Shown here: one piece after another, positions 1-6,019 of the stretch | Numbering within the stretch: the stretch's first letter is position 1 | How the letters are laid out: each line of letters opens with the position of its first letter | NCBI GenBank assembly: GCA_028701945.1 | Contig: JAQVPT010000043.1 | Coordinates: 1 to 16,279 of the forward strand | Length of the DNA: 16,279 nucleotides | Source: Bacteroidales bacterium | GTDB lineage: Bacteria; Bacteroidota; Bacteroidia; Bacteroidales; ML635J-15 | Reading direction: 5' to 3' | The notes under the pieces: model-generated | Told to the model about the DNA's origin: nothing | The model's database searches: none | Seen by the model: the letters and a program-made list of their open reading frames with translations, nothing else | Made by a program: the position numbers and the translations under genes

Positions 1-259
1 TACTAACCACCGAAGCAACAAGCAAAAACAGATCGGCTTGTTTGACGGCTAAACTTGTGTCGCTAAAAACAGATCGAGCACCCTCACGACTAAAAGTAAC
101 AAAAAATAAATGATTATAAGATTTGGAAAAAAAAATCTTTACAATAACATAAGTAATAAGCAATAGCACAGAGACTCCAAGAATAATGAACTGTCCATAA
201 TCGGCATGTCTTTCTATTGGATGCATCAGTATTTCTAATACTACGCTACTATATGGCAT
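1..259 (-). CDS. DUF4271-like integral membrane protein, 3' end cut off by window edge
   Basis: The reverse strand is open from an ATG at 259 to the left edge, giving 86 N-terminal residues. An in-frame stop (TAG, 263-265) lies just upstream of the ATG, so this start is well fixed. The protein begins MPYSSVVLEILMHPIERHAD, followed by a hydrophobic segment at about residues 26-42 (FIILGVSVLLLITYVIVKIF) and the start of another near residue 75. The layout (short N-terminus, helix, charged loop with YNHLFFVTFSREGARSVF, next helix) resembles the DUF4271 family of multi-pass inner-membrane proteins of Bacteroidota, whose function is unknown. The start lies 7 bp after the stop of the preceding coiled-coil gene on the same strand, so the two are probably co-transcribed. 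The family assignment is from memory of the pattern and is moderate only. Confidence 0.6.
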   Translation of the reverse strand, partial: MPYSSVVLEILMHPIERHADYGQFIILGVSVLLLITYVIVKIFFSKSYNHLFFVTFSREGARSVFSDTSLAVKQADLFLLVASVVS

Positions 260-266
260 ATCCTAT

Positions 267-1175
267 CTATTTTTCGATACTAAAAACACTCTGTCCTACT
301 TTTTCTCCACTCATAAACAGCTCCACTGTATATTTTCCAAGCAAGACAGTTTCTTCGATATCATAAAATATTACAACAGCAAGATCTTTATTATTATAAA
401 TAATATCTCGATAGGCCGAGTATGCTATTTGCTTTTCTCTAAACTCAAAAGTCTGTCCTTTTGTCATCGCATAACCATCTGGACGAATAATCCTAAGATA
501 CACACGTCTGGGCCCTGCCTCCGCAAGATCATTACCAACAAAATTAAAAGAAACTTTAACCTTTTCTATTCTAGTTGATTTCTCGGTTTCTTTACCTCTA
601 CGATTTAAAAATCCGATTTGAATGTTTGATGTTTTTATAACACTTGCAACCTCAATTGTTGTTTCAAGTTCAGTGTTTTTTTCTACAACCTCATCCATTT
701 CAGTTTTTATCCTACTATGGTCTTGTTTAACCATAATGTTTTCGGCTATTAATATCTTATTCATTTGATCGAGACTATCAATTTGATAAACATAATGTCG
801 CATGATTGTACGCAAAGAAGCTAACTCCTTTTCATATTTTTGCTGAACATTATAACTATAGTTCTTCACATTTTCAAGTTCTTCGATTAATGACATTATA
901 CGCTCTTTCTCCATTTCTATTTCAGAATTAAGACTGTCGTTCGATGTTTCAAGAAGACTATAATCGTCATACATAAGACTAAGCTCTTGTTTAAGATTAT
1001 CTTTTTCTTTTGTAACATCTTGCGTTTTACCTATCGCCATTTTATTCCTTTTTGAAAGATCGTGTAACATATATCCCATAACCGCAATAGCCACAAGCAT
1101 TAATGACACCAGACCAATTAGTATTTTGGTGGTTACATCCTTCTTATCTCTTTTTATCTCATTCATTTCAGTCAT
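267..1175 (-). CDS. Uncharacterised membrane-anchored coiled-coil protein
   Basis: I do not recognise a characterised family. The 302-residue product has a short charged N-terminus, one transmembrane helix (about residues 17-38, ending AIAVMGYML), then about 125 residues rich in Glu, Lys, Leu and Asn (about 48-175) typical of a long coiled coil. The C-terminal domain (about 180-302) looks beta-rich and contains RRVYLRIIRPDGYAM and VVIFYDIEETVLLGKYTVEL. The likely topology is type II: anchored in the inner membrane with coiled coil and C-terminal domain in the periplasm, acting as a spacer or scaffold (inference). It is followed 7 bp later by the DUF4271-like gene. ATG at 1175 is used; a second ATG three codons in (1166) is possible. 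A TAATTTTG promoter box lies 17 bp upstream of the start. Confidence 0.75.
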   Translation of the reverse strand: MTEMNEIKRDKKDVTTKILIGLVSLMLVAIAVMGYMLHDLSKRNKMAIGKTQDVTKEKDNLKQELSLMYDDYSLLETSNDSLNSEIEMEKERIMSLIEELENVKNYSYNVQQKYEKELASLRTIMRHYVYQIDSLDQMNKILIAENIMVKQDHSRIKTEMDEVVEKNTELETTIEVASVIKTSNIQIGFLNRRGKETEKSTRIEKVKVSFNFVGNDLAEAGPRRVYLRIIRPDGYAMTKGQTFEFREKQIAYSAYRDIIYNNKDLAVVIFYDIEETVLLGKYTVELFMSGEKVGQSVFSIEK

Positions 1176-1191
1176 ATTAATAAAATTTATG

Positions 1192-1199
1192 CAAAATTA
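1192..1199 (-). promoter_or_regulatory. Bacteroidota -7 box for the coiled-coil gene
   Basis: On the reverse strand the box reads TAATTTTG, an exact match to the TAnnTTTG -7 element of the Bacteroidota primary sigma factor. It would give a leader of about 10-12 nt before the ATG at 1175. No clear TTG is seen at the -33 position, so the call rests on the -7 box and its placement. Confidence 0.45.
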
Positions 1200-1232
1200 C
1201 AAAAATTGAGCCGACTATTGAATAAATAATTA

Positions 1233-1240
1233 TATTTTTG
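1233..1240 (+). promoter_or_regulatory. Bacteroidota -7 box for the MBL-fold hydrolase gene
   Basis: TATTTTTG matches TAnnTTTG and sits 21 bp before the ATG at 1262. It is divergent from the box at 1192-1199 in the same 86-bp intergenic gap. No TTG is found at the usual 19-21 bp spacing upstream. The TTG at the end of this box is also the first codon of a longer reading of the hydrolase; the promoter match argues that it is not a start codon. Confidence 0.35.
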
Positions 1241-1261
1241 ATTAAATTTATTTTACAAAAA

Positions 1262-2113
1262 ATGGAGTTGTTTTTATTAGATACACCTAAGTTTAAAATT
1301 GATGGAGGAGCATTCTTTGGGATAGTTCCTAAAACGATGTGGGAGAAGAAATATCCTGCAGACGAAAACAATATGTGTAATGCTGCATGTAGATCAATCC
1401 TTATAAAAGAAAGCGGACGACTTATCCTTATTGATAATGGGATTGGCGAAAAAAACGATAGTGGTTCTCAAGACGGATATTTTGTTGATTTTAGTGAAGA
1501 TTTAGAGGGAAATATAAAAAAAACAGGCTTCGACCCGAAAGATATTACAGATGTTGTACTTACTCATCTTCACTTTGACCATTGTGGTGGCACAACTAAA
1601 ATTGATGCTTTAACAAAGAATGAAATATCTGTTTTCCCAAATGCAAACTATTATATATCACAAATTCAGTGGGACAACGCAATGAATCCAAATTACAGAG
1701 AAAAATCATCGTATTTCAAGAATAAATTTGAATTTTTAGCTGACACTAATAAATTGAGACTTGTAAAACAAGAGCTTTATTTAACTCCTAACATACATTT
1801 AAGGTTTTTTAATGGACACACACCCGGATTAATGCTCCCAGTGATAAGACATGAAGATAAAACATTGTTTTTTGCTGGCGATCTTATCCCAGCACTCGCT
1901 TCAATACCTCTTGCATGGGTATCCGCTTACGATCTGTATCCTTTAACAAGCATTACCGAAAAACAGGAAATTCTAAAAGAAGCTGAGCAAAACAATTGGA
2001 TAATAATTTTTCAACACGATTATTATAATGAATGCTGCAATCTTATTCTAACTCCCCGGGGAGTTAGAGCAAATAAATATTTAAAATTTAATGAGTTGTT
2101 CAATGAAAATTAA
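1262..2113 (+). CDS. Metallo-beta-lactamase-fold metal-dependent hydrolase
   Basis: This is a complete MBL-fold enzyme of 283 residues, probably cytoplasmic since no signal peptide is seen. All expected metal ligands are present: THLHFDH gives His102, His104, Asp106 and His107; GHTPG gives His186; FAGD gives Asp207; and FQHD gives His252. This is the lactonase/hydroxyacylglutathione-hydrolase-like arrangement, so a two-metal hydrolytic active site is likely. The substrate cannot be read from sequence; quorum-lactone, thioester or phosphate ester are all possible in this superfamily. The ATG at 1262 (MELFLLDTPKFK) is preferred over an in-frame TTG at 1238, which lies inside a promoter-like box. 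The 3' end overlaps the following lipoprotein gene, so the two are probably translationally coupled. Confidence 0.85.
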   Translation: MELFLLDTPKFKIDGGAFFGIVPKTMWEKKYPADENNMCNAACRSILIKESGRLILIDNGIGEKNDSGSQDGYFVDFSEDLEGNIKKTGFDPKDITDVVLTHLHFDHCGGTTKIDALTKNEISVFPNANYYISQIQWDNAMNPNYREKSSYFKNKFEFLADTNKLRLVKQELYLTPNIHLRFFNGHTPGLMLPVIRHEDKTLFFAGDLIPALASIPLAWVSAYDLYPLTSITEKQEILKEAEQNNWIIIFQHDYYNECCNLILTPRGVRANKYLKFNELFNEN

Positions 2114-2468
2114 AATCATTTTCATATTAGCATTTATCTCAGCATTCGTATTTTCGTGTACAGATAGCTTTGTTTATAACACTTCGCAGCGTAAATTAAT
2201 CAACAACTCGTGGCAAATTAATACCTATATTGATTATTCACAAAACAATACTTCAGATATCCCTCAAGCAACATATAAATTTGACAAAACTGGAGTTTTA
2301 ACCAAAATATATTCAAATAATGACACTGTTATTGCAAATTGGGAAATGAGTTTAGATGGTAAATATTTAACTTTAGGTTCTAATATATTTAGGGTTACGG
2401 AATTAACGAATAAGGTAATGTCACTTAGATATGGGGAGATTGAAATGTTTTTTACTGTAAAAGACTAA
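2103..2468 (+). CDS. Small lipoprotein, lipocalin-like
   Basis: The 121-residue product has a lipoprotein signal peptide (MKIKIIFILAFISAFVFSC) with a VFSC lipobox, so the mature protein should be lipid-anchored at the Cys, most likely in the outer membrane. The remainder (about 100 residues) shows the pattern of small lipocalin-like proteins of Bacteroidota: a Trp near the start (NNSWQINTY), a YKFDKTGVLT strand, an NWEMSLDGKYLTLG strand and a closing FRVTELTNKVMSLRY strand. No catalytic motif is visible and the ligand is unknown. The ATG at 2103 is chosen because it starts the signal peptide cleanly; an in-frame ATG at 2091 would add four residues. The gene overlaps the end of the hydrolase gene by 11 bp. 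Confidence 0.7.
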   Translation: MKIKIIFILAFISAFVFSCTDSFVYNTSQRKLINNSWQINTYIDYSQNNTSDIPQATYKFDKTGVLTKIYSNNDTVIANWEMSLDGKYLTLGSNIFRVTELTNKVMSLRYGEIEMFFTVKD

Positions 2469-2546
2469 AAAGAATTTTAGTAATTGTTAATAAGTGTCCA
2501 CAATGAAACTATTAAATTATTAGGTGTTTGTGTATTCTTTCGAAGA

Positions 2547-4061
2547 CTAATTAATTGCTAATAATTGCTCTACGTACTCTCGAGTCTCAGATAATCGTGG
2601 AATCTTATTTTGTCCTCCAAGTTTTCCTTTGTTTTTAAGCCATTGATAAAAAGTTCCATCTTTAAGCACATGAACCCGTGGGAAACCAATAGTTATGTCT
2701 TTATATCTTTTTGCATCATAATCAGAATTTATTTCTCTAAGTTTTTTATCAAGATGCTCCATAAAAGACTTTATATTATCAGGCTTGACAATAAACTCAA
2801 ATAACCATTCGTGTACTCCCTGCGGATTTTTCTCTAAGAACAATGGAGCTGCTGTAAATTCTCTAATTTTAGCTCCAGTCTTTTCACAAGCAAAAATAAT
2901 AGCTTTTTGAGCGTTATCAATAATTAATTCTTCGCCAAAGGCATTAATAAAATGACGTGTTCTACCCGTAATAATAAATTTATATGGGTTTCGAGATGTA
3001 AACATTACAGTATCACCTATCAGATATCGCCAGAGACCACCATTTGTCGAAATAAGCATTACATAATTAATATCCGTTTTGACTTCAGATAATGGAATTG
3101 CAATCATTTTCCCAGCGAGATAATCTGATAGCTTGATAAATTCATAATAAATACCATAATCGAGCATAAGTAAGAGTTCGTTTTTCCTTTGCTCAAATTC
3201 ATCCTGAATACCAAAAAAACCTTCACTTGCATTATAGGTTTCAAGATATGTCATTATATCAGATGGGATTAACTCTTGATACATACTTTTATACGGCATA
3301 AAACTTACTCCACCATGAATATACAACTCTAAATTTGGCCATATCTCCAAAATATTATTTTTCCCAGTAAAATCGAGCATTTTATTCAGCAACACTAAGA
3401 GCCAAGAGGGTACGCCGAGTAAAGTTGTAACATTTTTATTTGTTGTCGTGCGTATAATTCTATCAAGTTTTTCGTCCCACTCTTCAATTAATGCTATTTC
3501 CTCGTTAGGTAATCGATGAAAATATGTCCAAAATGGTAAGTTTTTAATCAATACAGCAGAAAGGTCACCAAAATATGAGTTTTCACTATTTGTATTTACG
3601 TTTGTACTACCACCTATAGCAAGGGTTTTGCCCGTAAAAACTCCTGTTTCTGGATATTTGTCAGCATAAATAAAGTAAATATCTTTCCCGCTTCGATAAT
3701 GGCAATCTTCGAGCGATTCTTTACTAATAGGAATATATTTACTTCTGTCCGAAGTTGTTCCACTTGATTTTGCAAACCATTTAATCTCAGTAGGCCAAGT
3801 AACATTTTGCTCACCATTCATAAGTTTTTCGATATATGGTTTAAATGTATCATAATCAAAAACTGGCACTTTAGAAGCAAAATCGTGGTGAGAACGTATA
3901 TTGCCAAAATCAAAATCTTTTCCAAATTCGGTATCTTTTGCAAAATCAATAAGATATTGCAAAACCCCTTCTTGCACTTCGACCGGATTTTTTCGGAAAT
4001 AATCTATTTGTGCCAACCGGCCATAATTTATAAGACTTACTATTGAATTTATCATTGACAT
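2547..4061 (-). CDS. GH3 auxin-responsive promoter family protein (acyl-adenylating, probable acyl-amido synthetase)
   Basis: The 504-residue protein has the three signatures of GH3-type adenylate-forming enzymes: the ATP/phosphate loop SSGTTSDRSKYIP (about 99-111), the YNASEG adenine/AMP motif (about 276-281), and RYLIGD (about 345-350), followed by GRTRHFINAFGEEL at the hinge to the C-terminal lid. Plant GH3 enzymes activate a carboxylate as an acyl-AMP and conjugate it to an amino acid. The bacterial family members are largely uncharacterised, so the substrate is unknown. The start is set at ATG 4061 (MSMINSIVSLI), matching the usual N-terminus; a TTG at 4079 would add six residues and a second ATG at 4055 is equally possible. 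No signal peptide is seen, so it is likely cytoplasmic. It diverges from the CvpA-like gene with a 50-bp gap and converges on the lipoprotein gene with 78 bp between stops. Confidence 0.85.
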   Translation of the reverse strand: MSMINSIVSLINYGRLAQIDYFRKNPVEVQEGVLQYLIDFAKDTEFGKDFDFGNIRSHHDFASKVPVFDYDTFKPYIEKLMNGEQNVTWPTEIKWFAKSSGTTSDRSKYIPISKESLEDCHYRSGKDIYFIYADKYPETGVFTGKTLAIGGSTNVNTNSENSYFGDLSAVLIKNLPFWTYFHRLPNEEIALIEEWDEKLDRIIRTTTNKNVTTLLGVPSWLLVLLNKMLDFTGKNNILEIWPNLELYIHGGVSFMPYKSMYQELIPSDIMTYLETYNASEGFFGIQDEFEQRKNELLLMLDYGIYYEFIKLSDYLAGKMIAIPLSEVKTDINYVMLISTNGGLWRYLIGDTVMFTSRNPYKFIITGRTRHFINAFGEELIIDNAQKAIIFACEKTGAKIREFTAAPLFLEKNPQGVHEWLFEFIVKPDNIKSFMEHLDKKLREINSDYDAKRYKDITIGFPRVHVLKDGTFYQWLKNKGKLGGQNKIPRLSETREYVEQLLAIN

Positions 4062-4111
4062 AATACAGCAAATTAACAAAAAAAAACTATTTTTAGCAAA
4101 AATTTTATTTT

Positions 4112-4609
4112 ATGAGCATTTTTGACATTGTTATCGCCATTATTATTTGTTATTTTGGCTATAAAGGATTTAAAAACGGACTCATCAAAGAGCTTGGAAG
4201 TTTGGTTGCTTTGATAGCAGGAGTGTTTGTTGCAATAAGATTTTCTGATTTATTAAACTCTATTCTTACAGACAAAACTAATATTGACTCAGGATACGTT
4301 CCCATTATTTCTTTTGCAATGATTTTTATAGCCGTAATTGTTCTTGTTTTAGTTTTCTCTAAAATATTAGACAGATTTATTAAAGTAATTAAACTAAACT
4401 GGCTAAACAAAATTGGCGGCATTTTTTTCTCATTGTCAAAAACAATGGTAATTTTAGGCGGACTGTTTTTTCTGATTTTACAACTAAATAATAAAACAGG
4501 ACTCATTTCCCCTGAATTATTTAACAAATCGCTACTTTATAAACCGTTTGTGCAAGCATTTGAATTTGCATTCCCATATTTAGACCATTTAACAAGTTAC
4601 TCATTGTAA
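4112..4609 (+). CDS. CvpA family membrane protein
   Basis: The 165-residue protein has four hydrophobic helices (about residues 4-18, 28-46, 64-86 and 104-124) and the N-terminal pattern of the CvpA/colicin V production family: FDIVIAIIICYFGYKGFKNGLIKELGSL, with the conserved Gly-rich turn G-x-x-x-G-x-x-x-E between helices 1 and 2. KLNWLNKIGGIFFSL before helix 4 also fits. CvpA proteins are inner-membrane proteins linked to colicin V export and envelope stress tolerance in other bacteria; their molecular role is not settled. A TATTTTTA box at 4088-4095 is a near match to the Bacteroidota -7 element. Nothing is encoded downstream on this strand for the next 1.4 kb. Confidence 0.85.
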   Translation: MSIFDIVIAIIICYFGYKGFKNGLIKELGSLVALIAGVFVAIRFSDLLNSILTDKTNIDSGYVPIISFAMIFIAVIVLVLVFSKILDRFIKVIKLNWLNKIGGIFFSLSKTMVILGGLFFLILQLNNKTGLISPELFNKSLLYKPFVQAFEFAFPYLDHLTSYSL

Positions 4610-4646
4610 TAAAATAAGTTTGGCATTAATTTGTTCGAGCTTATTA

Positions 4647-4684
4647 CTAATCTGTTCTTCGAGTAACTCGAAGAACAACATTAG
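4647..4684. repeat. Palindrome (copy A of the GTTCTTCGAGT repeat)
   Basis: The core 4653-4677 is a perfect inverted repeat with 12-bp arms (TGTTCTTCGAGT / ACTCGAAGAACA) around a single A. With a small internal mismatch or bulge the stem extends to CTAAT/ATTAG at 4647 and 4684. The same 11-bp arm GTTCTTCGAGT and its complement recur at 12266-12276 and 12309-12319. It lies 37 bp after the cvpA-like gene and has no U-tract, so it is not a standard terminator. REP-like or small non-autonomous repeat is possible. Confidence 0.7.
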
Positions 4685-4762
4685 AGGGATATAAACTCGC
4701 TACGCTCGTTTGTGAGCCGCGGGGGGAAGCCCTCAAAAGAAATAGCCGTTCTACGAACAGCT
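4684..4762. other. Gene-free structured stretch with local GC-rich inverted repeats
   Basis: There is no supportable gene here. The stretch holds GAGGG (4684-4688) complementary to CCCTC (4730-4734), enclosing ACTCGC and GTGAG segments and a GC-rich run at 4715-4730 that stands out from the AT-rich surroundings. A hairpin at 4744-4762 pairs AGC-C-GTTC with GAAC-A-GCT around TAC. Together with the neighbouring inverted repeats, this makes 4647-4846 an almost continuous chain of possible stems. It could be an untranslated structured RNA or the remains of a repeat element. The sequence alone does not decide. Confidence 0.4.
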
Positions 4763-4826
4763 TTTTGTTTTTATTACATCACTTACAGAAGCAAGCTTCT
4801 GACGCGATATAATAAAAACAAAAAGC
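4760..4826. repeat. 17-bp perfect inverted repeat enclosing a small hairpin
   Basis: The left arm 4760-4776 (GCTTTTTGTTTTTATTA) and right arm 4810-4826 are perfectly complementary over 17 bp, separated by 33 nt. The spacer contains CAGAAG-CAAG-CTTCTG (4786-4801). The last seven bases of the right arm (4820-4826) are also the first bases of the terminator stem for tRNA-His, so the two hairpins cannot form fully at once. Confidence 0.75.
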
Positions 4827-4846
4827 CTCGCTTTGCGAGGCTTTTT
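4820..4846. terminator. Bidirectional intrinsic terminator between the cvpA-like gene and tRNA-His
   Basis: The stem AAAAAGCCTCGC / GCGAGGCTTTTT closes a TTT loop, is perfectly paired, and ends in T-runs on both strands. On the reverse strand it starts 7 bp after the tRNA-His 3' end, where a tRNA terminator is expected. On the forward strand it can stop read-through from the cvpA-like gene. Confidence 0.85.
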
Positions 4847-4852
4847 CTTTTG

Positions 4853-4927
<75 letters not shown>

Positions 4928-4939
4928 ATTTTAAGGATG

Positions 4940-4970
4940 CAAATATACAACCTAAATTATAATTGTGCAA
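4940..4970 (-). promoter_or_regulatory. Promoter of tRNA-His
   Basis: On the reverse strand a TTG (4968-4970) is followed after 20 bp by TATATTTG (4940-4947), an exact match to the Bacteroidota -33/-7 consensus with ideal spacing. The -7 box ends 13 bp before the tRNA 5' end, leaving a short leader. It overlaps no gene and begins 9 bp before the purS stop codon region on the same strand. Confidence 0.8.
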
Positions 4971-4978
4971 TAGTTTTT

Positions 4979-5230
4979 TTAAATTTCGAAAATATTGAAT
5001 TCATAAGACTCAATTATTGGGTTTGAGAGAATGGTTTTACATAACTCATCCACAATATTTGCAGCTTCAGACTTGTCTTTTGCTTCAAGTTCGACATCAA
5101 TATGTTTTCCAATACGGATATTTGAAATTGTGTCAAAACCCGTTTTTTTAACGCTACCCATTACCGCTTTTCCTTGAGGATCTAAAAGAGCTTTAAGCGG
5201 CATTACATTAATTTGTGCTATAAATTTCAT
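4979..5230 (-). CDS. purS: Phosphoribosylformylglycinamidine synthase subunit PurS
   Basis: The 83-residue protein has the full length and pattern of PurS: an N-terminal beta strand KFIAQINVMPLKALLDPQGKAV, the central GSVKKTGFDTISNIRIGKHIDVEL, and the C-terminal helix-strand AANIVDELCKTILSNPIIESYEFNI. PurS forms a dimer that bridges the amidotransferase PurQ and the synthetase small-type PurL in the fourth step of purine synthesis (FGAR to FGAM). The start is ATG at 5230, four bases after the pssA stop, so it is co-transcribed with pssA. purQ and purL are not in the window. Its presence implies the split enzyme rather than the single-chain large PurL found in many Bacteroidota (family knowledge; genome not seen). 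Confidence 0.88.
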   Translation of the reverse strand: MKFIAQINVMPLKALLDPQGKAVMGSVKKTGFDTISNIRIGKHIDVELEAKDKSEAANIVDELCKTILSNPIIESYEFNIFEI

Positions 5231-5234
5231 TTTA

Positions 5235-5939
5235 TTACTGTTTTTTTATTGTGAAAATTTGTTTCAAAAATGAGAGGGCAATATATAAAATAATCATCAA
5301 CCCTATTCCTAAAACTTTAAAAATTATTAACAAAACTAAACAGGCTAAAATTAATATCAACTGCCAAGCAATTTCTTTTAACCTAAAAGTTTTAACTTTA
5401 AGAGACATCAACTTAATGTTTGAAACCATTAACAACGACAAAATCAGACTTATTATAACAAAACTATATGGAGTCAACAAAAATTCGGCAAGTGATGTGT
5501 CGTGATTAAAACAAAAATATGATATCGAAATAATAAATAAAGCCATTGCAGGTGTTGGTAATCCTTTGAACTCGTTTTTTTGTTCGGAGTCAATATTGAA
5601 TTTAGCTAGTCTTAAAGCAGCAAAAACCACAAGCAGTAATGCTGAAAACGCCAAAAAACTTTCACTGTGATTTTTAATCAGAAAAAGATTGTAAAATATT
5701 GCTGCTGGAGCAAAACCAAAACTTATAAGATCTGCTAATGAATCTAATTGCTTTCCAAATTCTGATACTGCTTTTAATAAGCGTGCAGCAAACCCATCAA
5801 AAAAATCAAAAACACTAGCCAAGATTATCAACAAAGATGCTACCTCAATATCTCCTCTGAAAGCAAAAATAATTGCTACTGAACCCGAAATAAGGTTTAG
5901 GCTTGTTATCACTGATGGTATTACTTGTCTAATTTTCAC
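5235..5939 (-). CDS. pssA: CDP-diacylglycerol--serine O-phosphatidyltransferase
   Basis: This CDP-alcohol phosphatidyltransferase, about 234 residues with several membrane helices, makes phosphatidylserine from CDP-diacylglycerol and serine, the precursor of phosphatidylethanolamine. The catalytic signature D-x2-D-G-x2-A-R-x8-G-x3-D-x3-D is intact (from the chosen start: Asp45, Asp48, Gly49, Ala52, Arg53, Gly62, Asp66, Asp70). The N-terminus MKIRQVIPSVITSLNLISGSVAI is typical of the family when the GTG at 5939 is used. The frame is open for 14 more codons to a TTG at 5981, directly preceded by a stop, so a slightly longer form is possible; no ATG is available. It is followed 4 bp later by purS. 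Confidence 0.88.
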   Translation of the reverse strand: MKIRQVIPSVITSLNLISGSVAIIFAFRGDIEVASLLIILASVFDFFDGFAARLLKAVSEFGKQLDSLADLISFGFAPAAIFYNLFLIKNHSESFLAFSALLLVVFAALRLAKFNIDSEQKNEFKGLPTPAMALFIISISYFCFNHDTSLAEFLLTPYSFVIISLILSLLMVSNIKLMSLKVKTFRLKEIAWQLILILACLVLLIIFKVLGIGLMIILYIALSFLKQIFTIKKQ

Positions 5940-6019
5940 TTTATTATTAAAATAATTATTTACTTTAGCAATATTTAACAATTAATGTTGTTATTTTGTT
6001 ATATCATAAATTGTAACTT

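Noticed and set aside
1238..1261. Longer N-terminus for the MBL-fold hydrolase from a TTG
   Set aside because: The TTG is the end of a TATTTTTG promoter-like box, and the ATG at 1262 gives a normal start.
2469..2546. Gap between the converging lipoprotein and GH3 genes
   Set aside because: I looked for a terminator hairpin here and found none that I could support on either strand.
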